Source of the DNA: Mycolicibacterium thermoresistibile
Lineage (GTDB): Bacteria > Actinomycetota > Actinomycetes > Mycobacteriales > Mycobacteriaceae
DNA: 64,000 nucleotides
Reading direction: 5' to 3'
Assembly: GCF_900187065.1 (NCBI RefSeq)
Contig: NZ_LT906483.1
Coordinates: forward strand, 1,550,001-1,614,000
In this document: positions 25,628-34,067 of the stretch, piece by piece
Layout: every line of letters begins with the position of its first letter
Position numbering within the stretch: the stretch's first letter is position 1
Notes under the pieces: generated by a model
What the model was told of the DNA's origin: nothing
The model's input: the letters and a program-made list of their open reading frames with translations, nothing else
Database searches by the model: none
Position numbers and translations under genes: made by a program

Positions 25628-26779
25628 TCAGCGGCTGCCCCAGTCCCACGGCGGCGTCGACAACATGGTCTGGCCGGCGACCTTGGTCTCACCCCGGTCC
25701 TTGTACAACTCGACGCCCTCGGCGGCGTCACCGAGCAGTTCCAGCAGGGCGGCCGAATGCGTCACCACCACCAGCTGGGTGCGCTGCGCCGCGGCGCGGA
25801 TCAGGTTCGCCACCGGGCGCACCAGCTCCGGATGCAGGGACGTCTCCGGCTCGTTGAGCACCATCAGCGACGGTGGTTCGGGGCTGAGCAGCGCGGCGGT
25901 CCACAGCAGGAAACGCAGTGTGCCGTCGGACAGTTCGGCGGCACGCAGCGGCCGCAGCATGCCGCGCTGCCGCACCTGCAGTTCGAACAACCCGTCGTGC
26001 ACCGCCACCGACACCGTGGCGCCGTCGAACGCGTCGCCGACCGCGCGGGCGAGATCGTCGAACCCGGTCTCGGTGATGGTGGCGATCGCCGCCGCCAGGT
26101 CGTGGCCGTCGTCGGACAGCACCGGGGTGCGGGTCCCCACCTGCGGCCGGCGTGCCGGAGCCGCCGCATCGACCCGGAAACCGTCGTAGAACCGCCACCG
26201 GCGCAACCTGTTGCGCACCGCGGCGAGCTCCGGCAACGCCTCCGGGTGGGCGTATTCGGCCAGCACGCTGTGATACGACGGCAGGCTGCGGGACAACTCC
26301 TCGAACCCGGTGTCGGCGCGCATCTCGGCGTGGTCGCGGGTGCGCCGGACCAGGGTGGCGGCGGGCCGCGGAACAGGGCCGGCGAAAACCACCTCGCGTT
26401 TGATCTCCGGATCCCGGGCGAACACCGAGCCCGGCCCGGCCGACTGCGGCAGTCCGAGGTCGATCAGATAGCCGAAGTCCGTAGCGGCGAAACCGAGTTC
26501 GAGCGACACCGGGCGGGTCCGTCGGGTGCCGTGGGCGGCGCCGGTGCGCTCGTCGGCATTGGGGTGCTCCGGCCCGGCCCACAGCACCGACTGCAGCCCA
26601 CCCGCGCGGGCCAGGGAGCCGATCACCTCACCGCGACCGCAGTCGGCCAGCAACCGCAACGCCCGGTACAGCGACGATTTGCCGGTGCCGTTGGCTCCGG
26701 TGATCACCGTCAGCCGGGACAGCGGCAGCACCACCTCCCGCAGCGAACGGTATCCGCGGATGGCGACCGTCTGCAGCAT
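25628..26779 (-). CDS. Predicted SMC/RecF-like AAA ATPase (COG4637 type)
   Basis: 383 residues from ATG 26779. Walker A is GANGTGKSS near residue 30; the C-terminal ABC-type head has LSDGTLRFLLW and Walker B VLNEPETSLHPE with the H-loop-like VVTHSAALLE. The Walker B aspartate position is Asn, a variation I believe occurs in this family. No coiled coil is evident and no nuclease domain is fused. These stand-alone ATPases are linked loosely to DNA repair or defence, but the function is unproven. It lies 25 bp downstream of dinB2 on the same strand and may be co-transcribed with it. Confidence 0.82.
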   Translation of the reverse strand: MLQTVAIRGYRSLREVVLPLSRLTVITGANGTGKSSLYRALRLLADCGRGEVIGSLARAGGLQSVLWAGPEHPNADERTGAAHGTRRTRPVSLELGFAATDFGYLIDLGLPQSAGPGSVFARDPEIKREVVFAGPVPRPAATLVRRTRDHAEMRADTGFEELSRSLPSYHSVLAEYAHPEALPELAAVRNRLRRWRFYDGFRVDAAAPARRPQVGTRTPVLSDDGHDLAAAIATITETGFDDLARAVGDAFDGATVSVAVHDGLFELQVRQRGMLRPLRAAELSDGTLRFLLWTAALLSPEPPSLMVLNEPETSLHPELVRPVANLIRAAAQRTQLVVVTHSAALLELLGDAAEGVELYKDRGETKVAGQTMLSTPPWDWGSR

Positions 26780-26804
26780 GCTCACCCTGTCGTTTCCGAT
26801 GACG

Positions 26805-27899
26805 TCATCGACCTGCCTGCCCGGCCTGCGCACCCGACTCCATGGCCAGTTCCAGCCGCACCCCGAGGAGTCGCACCGGACGCTCGATGTCGAACAGGTC
26901 CATCACCGCCAGCGCGGTGGCGGTGATGAGATCCGGGTCGGTGCTCGGAACGGGCAGCTTCCGGATCTTGGTGCGGGTGGAGAAGGTGTCGGTGCGCACG
27001 GTGACCGCCACCCGGGTGACGATCCGGCCGGCCGCGACCACCTCGTCGACGGTGCGCCGGGCCAGGTCGGCCACCGCCGCGTCCATCTCCGCGCGCTCGG
27101 TCAGGTCACGGGGGAAGGTGACGACATGGCTGCGGGAGCGGGGCACCCACGGTTCGGCGCTGACCTCCGTGTCGCCGCCGCCCTTGGCCAACAGCAGCAG
27201 CCACAGCCCGGTGCTCGGCCCGAACGTCGTGGTCAGCACCGTCGCGTCGGTGGCCTCCAGATCGGCCACCGTGGTGATACCCAGGGTGGCAAGCCGTTTG
27301 GCGGTCTTGGGCCCGACACCCCACAGCGCGTCGACCGGACGGTCTCCCATCACGGCCATCCAGTTGGCGTCGGTGAGCCGGTAGATGCCGGCCGGCTTGG
27401 CGAACCCGGTGGCGACCTTGGCCCGCTGCTTGTTGTCGCTGATCCCGATCGAACACGACAGCCCGGTCTCGGCGGTCACCGCGGCGCGGATGTCCTCGGC
27501 GAGCGCCACCGGGTCCGTCGCCGCGGCGCTTCCCCCGACACCCTCCCCGGTGCCGCCGCCACCGATACCGATGAACGCCTCGTCCCAGCCCAGCACCTCG
27601 ACCGGGTGACCGAAATCCCGCAGCAGGTCCATCACCTGTTCGGACGCCGCGTCGTAGGCCTGCGGATCCGACGGCAGAAACGTCGCATCCGGGCACTTCC
27701 GCGCCGCGGTGCGCAACGGCATCCCGGCGTGCACCCCGAACCGGCGCGCCTCGTAGGAGGCGCAGGTGACCACCTTGCGCGGTTCGGTCGGATCGCCGCT
27801 GCCGCCGACGATCACCGGGGTGCCGGCCAGCTCCGGCCGCCGGCGCAGTTCCACCGCCGCCAGGAACTGATCCAGATCGACGTGCAACACCCAGGTCAT
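26805..27899 (-). CDS. dinB2: DNA polymerase IV, DinB2-type translesion polymerase
   Basis: 364 residues starting MTWVLHVDLDQFLAAVE. Y-family palm motifs include Asp8 in HVDLD and GWDEAFIGI, followed by the thumb helix-hairpin-helix (LWGVGPKTAKRLATLGI) and the little-finger domain. The residue after Phe12 is Leu13 where most Y-family enzymes have an aromatic steric gate. M. smegmatis DinB2 has the same leucine and readily uses ribonucleotides, so the same property is expected. The ATG overlaps the stop of the upstream TetR gene (ATGA). A beta-clamp motif is not evident. Error-prone bypass synthesis is the expected role. Confidence 0.92.
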   Translation of the reverse strand: MTWVLHVDLDQFLAAVELRRRPELAGTPVIVGGSGDPTEPRKVVTCASYEARRFGVHAGMPLRTAARKCPDATFLPSDPQAYDAASEQVMDLLRDFGHPVEVLGWDEAFIGIGGGGTGEGVGGSAAATDPVALAEDIRAAVTAETGLSCSIGISDNKQRAKVATGFAKPAGIYRLTDANWMAVMGDRPVDALWGVGPKTAKRLATLGITTVADLEATDATVLTTTFGPSTGLWLLLLAKGGGDTEVSAEPWVPRSRSHVVTFPRDLTERAEMDAAVADLARRTVDEVVAAGRIVTRVAVTVRTDTFSTRTKIRKLPVPSTDPDLITATALAVMDLFDIERPVRLLGVRLELAMESGAQAGQAGR

Positions 27900-28525
27900 C
27901 GCCGGCACAGCTTCCGGGCCACGTCGCCCCAGGAGTCGGCGAGCGCGTCCAGGGCGACCCCGCGGTCCGTCACCTGATGCCGGACGTAGTCGGGGTCGGT
28001 CAGCGCCAGCAGCGCGTCGGCCTGGACGTCGAGGTCCCCGTCCGCGTCGGCGGCGGCGAGCAGACTGCGGATGTGGGTGTGGTGCAACGTCATCGGTGGT
28101 CCGAACCGGGTCTGTGGTTCCCGGGACACATCGGTCAGCAGTGCATGGTGGTCGCACACGAACTGCAGCCGGCGGCGGCCGTAGGCCAGCAGCCGCTCCA
28201 GCGGTTCGGCGCCGGGGCCGAGCGGGGGCGGACCGAACATGAACGCCTGCTGGAACGCGGTCTCGTCATCGTGGAGGAGTTCGAGCATCAGCCCTGCGCG
28301 GCTGCCGAACCTGCGGAACAATGTGCCCTTGCCGACTCCGGCGGCCGCGGCGATGTCGTCCATGGTGACCGCCTCGGCGCCGCGTTCGGCGATGAGCCGG
28401 CGGGCGGCGTCGAGCAACAGGGCGCGGTTGCGTGCCGCATCCTCCCGCTCGGGTGGCGCGGTCGTGGCCGTCGGCGCCGCGACATCGGTCGCCGGACGGG
28501 CCGGGAGCAGCTCATCGGCGCTCAT
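27896..28525 (-). CDS. TetR-family transcriptional regulator (Rv3055-like)
   Basis: About 209 residues. A disordered Ala/Pro-rich N-terminus of about 30 residues precedes the HTH (ALLLDAARRLIAERGAEAVTMDDIAAAAGVGKGTLFRRFG). The C-terminal domain has HHALLTDVSREPQTRFGPP. The start could be ATG 28525 or GTG 28534. It is divergent from the flavin reductase gene with a perfect palindrome between. It overlaps dinB2 by 4 bp, so repression would extend to the polymerase gene in the same transcript. Confidence 0.88.
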   Translation of the reverse strand: MSADELLPARPATDVAAPTATTAPPEREDAARNRALLLDAARRLIAERGAEAVTMDDIAAAAGVGKGTLFRRFGSRAGLMLELLHDDETAFQQAFMFGPPPLGPGAEPLERLLAYGRRRLQFVCDHHALLTDVSREPQTRFGPPMTLHHTHIRSLLAAADADGDLDVQADALLALTDPDYVRHQVTDRGVALDALADSWGDVARKLCRR

Positions 28526-28553
28526 CAACGACACTTTAGCTCAGGTCGAAATA

Positions 28554-28573
28554 AACCGGACCCTGGTCCGGTT
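28554..28573. promoter_or_regulatory. Perfect palindromic operator AACCGGACC-ct-GGTCCGGTT
   Basis: Two perfect 9-bp arms with a 2-bp spacer, located between the divergent TetR and flavin reductase genes. The sharp symmetry is typical of a TetR autoregulatory site. It should control both the reductase and the TetR-dinB2 transcript. Confidence 0.75.
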
Positions 28574-28612
28574 CTTCGGGGGACAATGTCCACGAACACG
28601 TGAGGAGTGACC

Positions 28613-29197
28613 ATGGCGGACAGAAGCGAGCCGGCGGCCGGCGGGGCGGACACCAGGGTGCTGGTGCTGCTGGGCAGCCTGCGGGCCGGTTCGATCAACC
28701 GTCAACTGGTGGAGGTGGCGGTCGAGACGGCGCCGGCGGGCGTCCGGCTGGAGCTGTTCGACCGATTGGGCGAACTGCCGTTCTACAACGAGGACATCGA
28801 CACCCCCGGCCGCCTCGCCGAACCGGTCGCGGCGCTGCGGTCCGCCGCGGCGGAGGCGCACGCCGCCCTGGTGGTCACCCCGGAATACAACGGCAGCATC
28901 CCGGCCGTGTTGAAGAACGCCATCGACTGGTTGTCGCGGCCGTACGGGAACGGTGCGCTCCAGGGGAAGCCGGCGGCGGTGATCGGCGCCGCGCTCGGCC
29001 GCTACGGCGGGAAGTGGGCCCACGACGAGACCCGCAAGTCGTTCGGAATCGCCGGTCCGCGGGTGCTGGAGGACCCGGCGCTGTCGTTGCCGACCAAGAC
29101 GCTCGACGGCAGGCATCCGCGGGAGAACGCCGAGGTGACCGCCGCGGTGCGGACGGTGGTGGAGAAGCTCGCGGCCGAGGCCCGGGTGGGCGCATAA
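28613..29197 (+). CDS. NADPH-dependent FMN reductase (Rv3054c-like)
   Basis: 194-residue flavodoxin-like fold enzyme. The FMN phosphate loop is GSLRAGSINRQL near residue 20, and the conserved segment PEYNGSIPAVLKNAIDWLSRPYG matches NADPH-dependent FMN reductases and quinone reductases. The reaction is two-electron reduction of FMN, quinones or azo/chromate compounds. The ATG follows GAGGAG at good spacing. It is predicted to be repressed by the divergent TetR through the operator at 28554 and probably induced by an electrophile or quinone-like compound. Confidence 0.88.
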   Translation: MADRSEPAAGGADTRVLVLLGSLRAGSINRQLVEVAVETAPAGVRLELFDRLGELPFYNEDIDTPGRLAEPVAALRSAAAEAHAALVVTPEYNGSIPAVLKNAIDWLSRPYGNGALQGKPAAVIGAALGRYGGKWAHDETRKSFGIAGPRVLEDPALSLPTKTLDGRHPRENAEVTAAVRTVVEKLAAEARVGA

Positions 29198-29490
29198 CCG
29201 GCTGAGTCGGGATCTGGAGCGGGCCGGCGACCGTGCCGGCCCGCTTCTCGTTGCGGGCCGAAATTGCGCTGGCATGACCGGGGGATCGGCCGTCCGCGCT
29301 GGCACCGGGCGTCCGGGAGGCCGCCACCGGTTTGCTGGGCGGGTGCGTCGGCGGTCCTGGCCGGCATTGCTGTCGGTGCCGGGTGGTACACCTGATCCGA
29401 CCGGTCGGCGCGACGCGCCGAAGAAACGCGACACGCCGGGAGGTGGGGCGGAAATGAAGCTTACGACCTGGGAATTTCAAGAATGTGGTT
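29198..29490. other. Intergenic region between FMN reductase and the nrd promoter
   Basis: About 290 bp without a credible gene. GC-rich sequence includes GCCGGCGACC/GGCCCGC-type complementarity just after the reductase stop (about 29219-29245), which could terminate transcription. A short frame beginning ATG 29454 has no coding character. I see no other structure. Confidence 0.4.
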
Positions 29491-29537
29491 CAGAACATCT
29501 TGTAGGGCTTCGCGTAGGCACCCACTAGGTGTAGTGT
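29491..29537 (+). promoter_or_regulatory. Paired NrdR-like boxes and promoter of nrdHIE
   Basis: Box 1 is CAGAACATCTTGTAGG (29491-29506) and box 2 is CCACTAGGTGTAGTGT (29522-29537). They are 31 bp centre to centre, three helical turns, as expected for NrdR. A likely promoter is TTCGCG (29509), a 17-bp spacer and TAGTGT (29532) inside box 2. ATP/dATP-bound NrdR would repress it. Confidence 0.6.
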
Positions 29538-29592
29538 CTAAGGCACCGACAGGCCACGAGGTTCCGAAGGGTCGGCCGGACCCGGAACACCG

Positions 29593-29652
29593 CCCGCGAA
29601 GGTCATGAGACCGGACGGCGGATGCCGGTCCGGACGTCCGGAATTTCGCGGG
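29593..29652 (+). promoter_or_regulatory. Structured 5' leader of nrdHIE
   Basis: Within the roughly 200-nt leader, CCCGCGAA (29593-29600) pairs with TTCGCGGG (29645-29652). They enclose GACCGG (29609-29614) paired with CCGGTC (29625-29630) and the palindrome TCCGGACGTCCGGA. Upstream, CCGAC/GTCGG and GTTCCG/CGGAAC can also pair. No U-tract follows. It could be a cis-acting RNA regulator; no known class is recognised with confidence. Confidence 0.4.
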
Positions 29653-29748
29653 TCTGGGGGGTGCTGATTAACAGCGAGATGCCGTTTCCGTCAAGTTGCC
29701 AGTTCCTGACTCCATACCCGCCGTGATCGCCAAGAGGAGCCGTACCGC

Positions 29749-29988
29749 ATGACCGTCACCGTCTACACCAAGCCCGGCTGCGTGCAGTGCAACGCCACCT
29801 TCAAGGCCCTCGACAAACAGGGCATCTCCTACGAAACGGTCGACATCAGCCTGGACGACGAGGCCCGTGACTACGTCATGGCGCTCGGCTACCTGCAGGC
29901 GCCGGTCGTGGTGGCCGGCAACGAGCACTGGTCGGGCTACCGGCCGGACCGCATCCGGGCGCTGGCCCGGGTCGCCACGTCGGCATAG
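29749..29988 (+). CDS. nrdH: Glutaredoxin-like NrdH, electron donor of class Ib RNR
   Basis: 79 residues with thioredoxin fold. The redox motif CVQC (Cys11, Cys14) follows VYTKPG, and the C-terminal segment APVVVAGNEHWSGYRPDRI is the diagnostic NrdH end. It reduces the NrdE active-site disulfide and is itself reduced by thioredoxin reductase. First gene of nrdHIE, preceded by AGAGGAG. Confidence 0.95.
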   Translation: MTVTVYTKPGCVQCNATFKALDKQGISYETVDISLDDEARDYVMALGYLQAPVVVAGNEHWSGYRPDRIRALARVATSA

Positions 29989-29994
29989 GGGGCG

Positions 29995-30444
29995 GTGACG
30001 GTGGGCGGCCTGGTCTACTTCTCCAGCGTGTCGGAGTACACGCACCGTTTCGTGGAGAAGCTCGGGTTGCCCGCCACCCGGATCCCCCTGCACGGCCGCA
30101 TCGAGGTCGACGAGCCGTACGTGCTGATCCTCCCCACCTACGGTGGGGGCCGGGCCACCCCGGACATCAACCACGGCGGCTACGTGCCCAAGCAGGTCAT
30201 CGCTTTTCTCAACAACGAACACAACCGGTCGCTGCTGCGCGGCGTCATCGCCGCGGGCAACACCAACTTCGGCGCCGAATTCGCGTATGCGGGCAATGTG
30301 GTGTCCCGCAAGTGCGGAGTGCCCTACCTCTACCGATTCGAATTGATGGGTACCCCCGACGACGTGGAAGCCGTCCGCGCGGGCCTAGCTGACTTCTGGA
30401 AGGAACAGACGTGCCACCTACCGTCACAGCTGCAGAGCCGGTAA
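29995..30444 (+). CDS. nrdI: Flavodoxin NrdI, activator of the class Ib RNR metallocofactor
   Basis: 149 residues from GTG 29995, with a second in-frame GTG at 30001. The FMN phosphate-binding loop is [17 protein letters not shown] and the 50s loop is [10 protein letters not shown]. NrdI delivers superoxide/peroxide to the NrdF2 dimanganese centre to form the tyrosyl radical. The gene begins six bases after nrdH and overlaps nrdE by 34 bp. The overlap extends its C-terminus ([11 protein letters not shown]). Confidence 0.95.
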   Translation: MTVGGLVYFSSVSEYTHRFVEKLGLPATRIPLHGRIEVDEPYVLILPTYGGGRATPDINHGGYVPKQVIAFLNNEHNRSLLRGVIAAGNTNFGAEFAYAGNVVSRKCGVPYLYRFELMGTPDDVEAVRAGLADFWKEQTCHLPSQLQSR

Positions 30445-32594
30445 CCGCTGCCTCGCCGGAGGCCGATCTGACGCCCGGCGCCGGCGGGCCGGACTACCAC
30501 GCGCTCAACGCGATGCTGAATCTGTACGACGCCGACGGCAAGATCCAGTTCGACAAGGACAAGCAGGCGGCCCGGGAGTTCTTCCTGCAGCACGTCAACC
30601 AGAACACGGTCTTCTTCCACGACTACGACGAGAAGCTCGACTACCTGATCGAGAACGACTACTACGAGCCCGAGGTGCTCGACCAGTACAGCCGCGATTT
30701 CGTCAAGAGCCTGCTGGATCGGGCCTACGCCAAGAAGTTCCGGTTCCCGACGTTCCTCGGCGCGTTCAAGTACTACACCTCCTACACACTCAAGACGTTC
30801 GACGGGAAGCGCTACCTCGAGCGGTTCGAGGACCGCGTGGTGATGGTGGCGCTGACCCTGGCCGCCGGTGACGTCGAACTGGCCGAGAAGCTCGTCGACG
30901 AGATCATGGACGGCCGCTTCCAGCCGGCCACCCCGACGTTCCTCAACTCGGGCAAGAAGCAGCGTGGCGAGCCGGTGTCGTGCTTCCTGCTGCGCATCGA
31001 GGACAACATGGAGTCGATCGGCCGGGCGATCAACTCCGCGCTGCAGCTGTCCAAGCGCGGGGGCGGGGTGGCGCTGCTGCTGAGCAACGTCCGCGAGTTC
31101 GGCGCGCCGATCAAGAACATCGAGAACCAGAGCTCGGGTGTCATCCCGATCATGAAGCTGCTCGAGGACTCGTTCTCCTACGCCAACCAGCTCGGCGCGC
31201 GGCAGGGCGCCGGCGCGGTGTACCTGCACGCGCACCATCCGGACATCTACCGCTTCCTCGACACCAAGCGGGAGAACGCCGACGAGAAGATCCGGATCAA
31301 GACGCTGTCGCTGGGCGTGGTGATCCCCGACATCACGTTCGAGCTGGCCAAGAAGAACGAGGACATGTACCTGTTCTCGCCGTATGACGTCGAGCGCGTC
31401 TACGGGGTGCCGTTCGCCGACATCTCGGTCACCGAGAAGTACTACGAGATGGTCGACAACCCGCGGATCCGCAAGAGCAAGATCAACGCGCGCGAGTTCT
31501 TCCAGACCCTGGCCGAGCTGCAATTCGAGTCCGGTTACCCCTACATCATGTTCGAGGACACGGTGAACCGGTCGAACCCGATCGAGGGCAAGGTCACCCA
31601 CTCGAACCTGTGCTCGGAGATCCTGCAGGTGTCCACGCCGTCGGAGTTCAACGACGATCTGTCCTACAAGGTCGTCGGCAAGGACATCTCCTGCAACCTG
31701 GGGTCGCTCAACATCGCCAAGGCGATGGACTCGCCGGACTTCGGCCAGACCGTCGAGGTCGCCATCCGGGCGTTGACCGCCGTCAGCGACCAGACCCGGA
31801 TCGACTCGGTGCCGTCGATCGTGCGGGGCAACGACGAGTCGCACTCGATCGGCCTCGGGCAGATGAACCTGCACGGCTACCTGGGCCGGGAGCGGATCTT
31901 CTACGGGTCCGAAGAGGCGATCGACTTCACCAACATGTACTTCTACACGGTGTGCTACCACGCGGTCCGGGCGTCGAACAGGATCGCCATCGAGCGGGGG
32001 AAGCACTTCGTGGGCTTCGAGAAGTCGAAGTACGCCACCGGTGAGTTCTTCGACAAGTACACCGACCAGGTGTGGGAGCCCAAGACCGACAAGGTCCGTG
32101 AGTTGTTCGCCAAGGCCAACATTCACATTCCCACCCAGGAGGATTGGCGGCGGCTGAAGGAGTCGGTGCAGAAGCACGGCATCTACAACGCGTACCTGCA
32201 GGCGGTTCCGCCGACCGGGTCGATCTCCTACATCAACCACTCGACGAGCTCGATCCACCCGATCGCGTCGAAGATCGAGATCCGCAAGGAAGGCAAGATC
32301 GGCCGGGTCTACTATCCGGCGCCGTACATGACCAACGACAACCTGGAGTACTTCCAGGACGCGTACGAGATCGGCTACGAGAAGATCATCGACACCTATG
32401 CCGCGGCCACCCAACACGTGGACCAGGGGCTGAGCCTGACGTTGTTCTTCAAGGACACCGCCACCACCCGCGATGTGAACAAGGCGCAGATCTACGCCTG
32501 GCGCAAGGGCATCAAGACGCTCTACTACATCCGGCTGCGCCAGATGGCGCTGGAGGGCACCGAAGTCGAGGGTTGCGTGTCCTGCATGCTGTAG
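30411..32594 (+). CDS. nrdE: Ribonucleoside-diphosphate reductase class Ib, alpha subunit
   Basis: 727 residues beginning MPPTV, the conserved mycobacterial start. It carries the alpha-barrel signatures: [11 protein letters not shown], the redox cysteine region [34 protein letters not shown] and the C-terminal redox shuttle CVSC (Cys722, Cys725). It lacks the ATP-cone, as class Ib enzymes do. It reduces NDPs to dNDPs using the radical from NrdF2 and electrons from NrdH. The start GTG lies inside nrdI, and a strong hairpin at 32614 ends the transcript. Confidence 0.97.
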   Translation: MPPTVTAAEPVTAASPEADLTPGAGGPDYHALNAMLNLYDADGKIQFDKDKQAAREFFLQHVNQNTVFFHDYDEKLDYLIENDYYEPEVLDQYSRDFVKSLLDRAYAKKFRFPTFLGAFKYYTSYTLKTFDGKRYLERFEDRVVMVALTLAAGDVELAEKLVDEIMDGRFQPATPTFLNSGKKQRGEPVSCFLLRIEDNMESIGRAINSALQLSKRGGGVALLLSNVREFGAPIKNIENQSSGVIPIMKLLEDSFSYANQLGARQGAGAVYLHAHHPDIYRFLDTKRENADEKIRIKTLSLGVVIPDITFELAKKNEDMYLFSPYDVERVYGVPFADISVTEKYYEMVDNPRIRKSKINAREFFQTLAELQFESGYPYIMFEDTVNRSNPIEGKVTHSNLCSEILQVSTPSEFNDDLSYKVVGKDISCNLGSLNIAKAMDSPDFGQTVEVAIRALTAVSDQTRIDSVPSIVRGNDESHSIGLGQMNLHGYLGRERIFYGSEEAIDFTNMYFYTVCYHAVRASNRIAIERGKHFVGFEKSKYATGEFFDKYTDQVWEPKTDKVRELFAKANIHIPTQEDWRRLKESVQKHGIYNAYLQAVPPTGSISYINHSTSSIHPIASKIEIRKEGKIGRVYYPAPYMTNDNLEYFQDAYEIGYEKIIDTYAAATQHVDQGLSLTLFFKDTATTRDVNKAQIYAWRKGIKTLYYIRLRQMALEGTEVEGCVSCML

Positions 32595-32613
32595 GGACGC
32601 TTTCGCTGACTCG

Positions 32614-32641
32614 CCGGCCAGGGATCTGTCCCTGGCCGGCG
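32614..32641 (+). terminator. Terminator of nrdHIE
   Basis: Perfect 12-bp stem GCCGGCCAGGGA/TCCCTGGCCGGC with a 4-nt loop, followed by a pyrimidine-rich CTTCTCTT stretch, 20 bp after the nrdE stop. Confidence 0.85.
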
Positions 32642-32773
32642 CTTCTCTTCGGGTGGGCTCGGCTGCTCGCGCCGCGGACGGTCGGTCAGTCGCGCCCGCA
32701 TGGCTCTGGCGCGGCGGGTGTCCGGCCTCGCGAGGGCGGCCGGACAGCGGGTGCGGTGTGGGCCAGAACACCA

Positions 32774-32813
32774 CTAGGTAAGCCTTGCCTAATTAACTGA
32801 CGCTGGCTACATT
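32774..32813 (+). promoter_or_regulatory. IdeR-type iron box overlapping a SigA promoter
   Basis: CTAGGTAAGCCTTGCCTAA (32774-32792) matches the IdeR/DtxR consensus at 17 of 19 positions. It contains the -35 hexamer TTGCCT (32785-32790), followed by a 17-bp spacer and TACATT (32808-32813). Iron-loaded IdeR would block this promoter, so the downstream operon should be induced by iron limitation. Confidence 0.75.
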
Positions 32814-32849
32814 AAGCGCAAAAGTTTCCTCCAAAAGGGAGTGTGCGCG

Positions 32850-33338
32850 ATGGCAAGGCGTTTCTCCGTGATCGCGGCGCTGGTCGCGGCCGTCACGACC
32901 GCGTCGCTGGGGTTCGCTCCAACGGCGTCCGCCCAACCGGGCCAACCGACCGGGTCGGTCGAGGACTTCGCGATCACCTCCGAGGTGCCGACGCTCGAGG
33001 AACTCGACGCCCAGATCCGGCTGCTGGTCGGCACCGCGGCGCCGGACTGGGTGAAGGCGGCGCAGCTGGAGGGCGGTGACCGTGCGGTGATCGTGCCGAA
33101 GATGGTCTACCGCATCGGCTTCTTCCGGCCGCCCCGGGGATCCAGCCGGGTGACCGGCCCCGAGACCCACGACGGCGATCGCCACACCGCCGTCATCAAC
33201 GCCAGCCGGCAGGGGGCCCCGACGGTGCGGGTCGAAGCCGAATGGCGCCGCATCGACGGCCGGTGGAAGCTGGCCAACAAGTCGTTGTGCAACGGCATCG
33301 AGACCATGGGCCTGCCGATACCCTGCAACTTTGAATGA
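32850..33338 (+). CDS. Secreted MTB12/CFP2-like small protein, iron-box controlled
   Basis: 162 residues with a Sec signal peptide (MARRFSVIAALVAAVTTASLG, cleavage near ASA-QPG at about residue 30). The mature part has PTLEELDAQIRLLVG, QLEGGD and the C-terminal WRRIDGRWKLANKSLCNGI, resembling the low-molecular-weight antigen MTB12 (NTF2-like) family. Two cysteines near the end could pair. The family function is unknown. It is first in the operon under the iron box and is followed directly by ABC-transporter genes, so a role in iron or siderophore handling is a reasonable inference. Confidence 0.7.
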   Translation: MARRFSVIAALVAAVTTASLGFAPTASAQPGQPTGSVEDFAITSEVPTLEELDAQIRLLVGTAAPDWVKAAQLEGGDRAVIVPKMVYRIGFFRPPRGSSRVTGPETHDGDRHTAVINASRQGAPTVRVEAEWRRIDGRWKLANKSLCNGIETMGLPIPCNFE

Positions 33339-33345
33339 TCGCATT

Positions 33346-34038
33346 GTGATCGAAATCATCGGTCTGACAAAGGCTTTCCGCGGCCGCCGGGCAGTCGACG
33401 ACGTCAGCGCGGAATTCCCGTCGGGTGCGGTGACCGCGCTGCTCGGCCTCAACGGAGCCGGGAAGACGACGCTGTTGCGGCTGATCGCCGGACTGGACCG
33501 GCCCGACGCCGGCACCATCCGGATCCACGCTCGTCCATCCGGCGGCGACCCGCGGCTGGTGGGATTCCACCTCGGGCCCGACGCGATGGATCCCCGCCAC
33601 ACCGTGGCCCGGCACCTGCGTTGGCTGGCGGCCCTGAACGGTGTCGACACCGGCCGCGTCGACGCCGTGCTGGCCGACACCGGGCTCACCGAACGGCGCC
33701 GCGACCGCATCGACCGGCTCTCACTGGGGATGCGGCAACGCGTGGCGATCGCCGGCGCCCTGTTGGCCGAACCGCGGGCGCTGCTGTTCGATGAACCGCT
33801 CAACGGACTCGATGTGCCGGGCATCGTGTGGTTCCGCGCCCTGCTGCGTCGGCTGGCCGACCAGGGGCGCACCGTCGTGGTCGCCACCCATCTGCTCGGC
33901 GAGGTGGCGTTGACCGCCGACCACATCGCGGTTCTGGTGGACGGACGCATCGGCATCTCGGGGGAGCTGAGCGAACTGGCGCCGGCCGGGGCGGACCCCC
34001 GCGGATGGCTCGAGACCACGCTGCTGGAGCACGCATGA
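33346..34038 (+). CDS. ABC transporter ATP-binding protein
   Basis: About 230 residues. Walker A GLNGAGKTT (near residue 40), ABC signature LSLGMRQRVAIA, Walker B ALLFDEPLNGLD and H-loop THLLGE are all present. It belongs to the ABC-2/drug-type export ATPase group. The start is taken at GTG 33346, eight bases after the previous stop; a TTG at 33331 would overlap it. Its stop TGA sits in the ATGA where the partner permease originally began, now occupied by an IS110-family element. Confidence 0.88.
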   Translation: MIEIIGLTKAFRGRRAVDDVSAEFPSGAVTALLGLNGAGKTTLLRLIAGLDRPDAGTIRIHARPSGGDPRLVGFHLGPDAMDPRHTVARHLRWLAALNGVDTGRVDAVLADTGLTERRRDRIDRLSLGMRQRVAIAGALLAEPRALLFDEPLNGLDVPGIVWFRALLRRLADQGRTVVVATHLLGEVALTADHIAVLVDGRIGISGELSELAPAGADPRGWLETTLLEHA

Positions 34039-34067
34039 CACTTCCTGAGTCAACCCCTACGCAGTTT

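Noticed and set aside
29454..29528. Short frame MKLTTWEFQECG... upstream of nrdH
   Set aside because: It runs through the NrdR-like box and promoter, so it is unlikely to be translated.
29593..29652. Cobalamin riboswitch in the nrdHIE leader
   Set aside because: Only a partial B12-box-like string is seen; the core and receptor elements of the riboswitch are missing.
30330..32774. 814-residue minus-strand frame opposite nrdE
   Set aside because: Composition (Val/Leu/Arg/His repeats) is that of an antisense shadow; nrdE is unambiguous.
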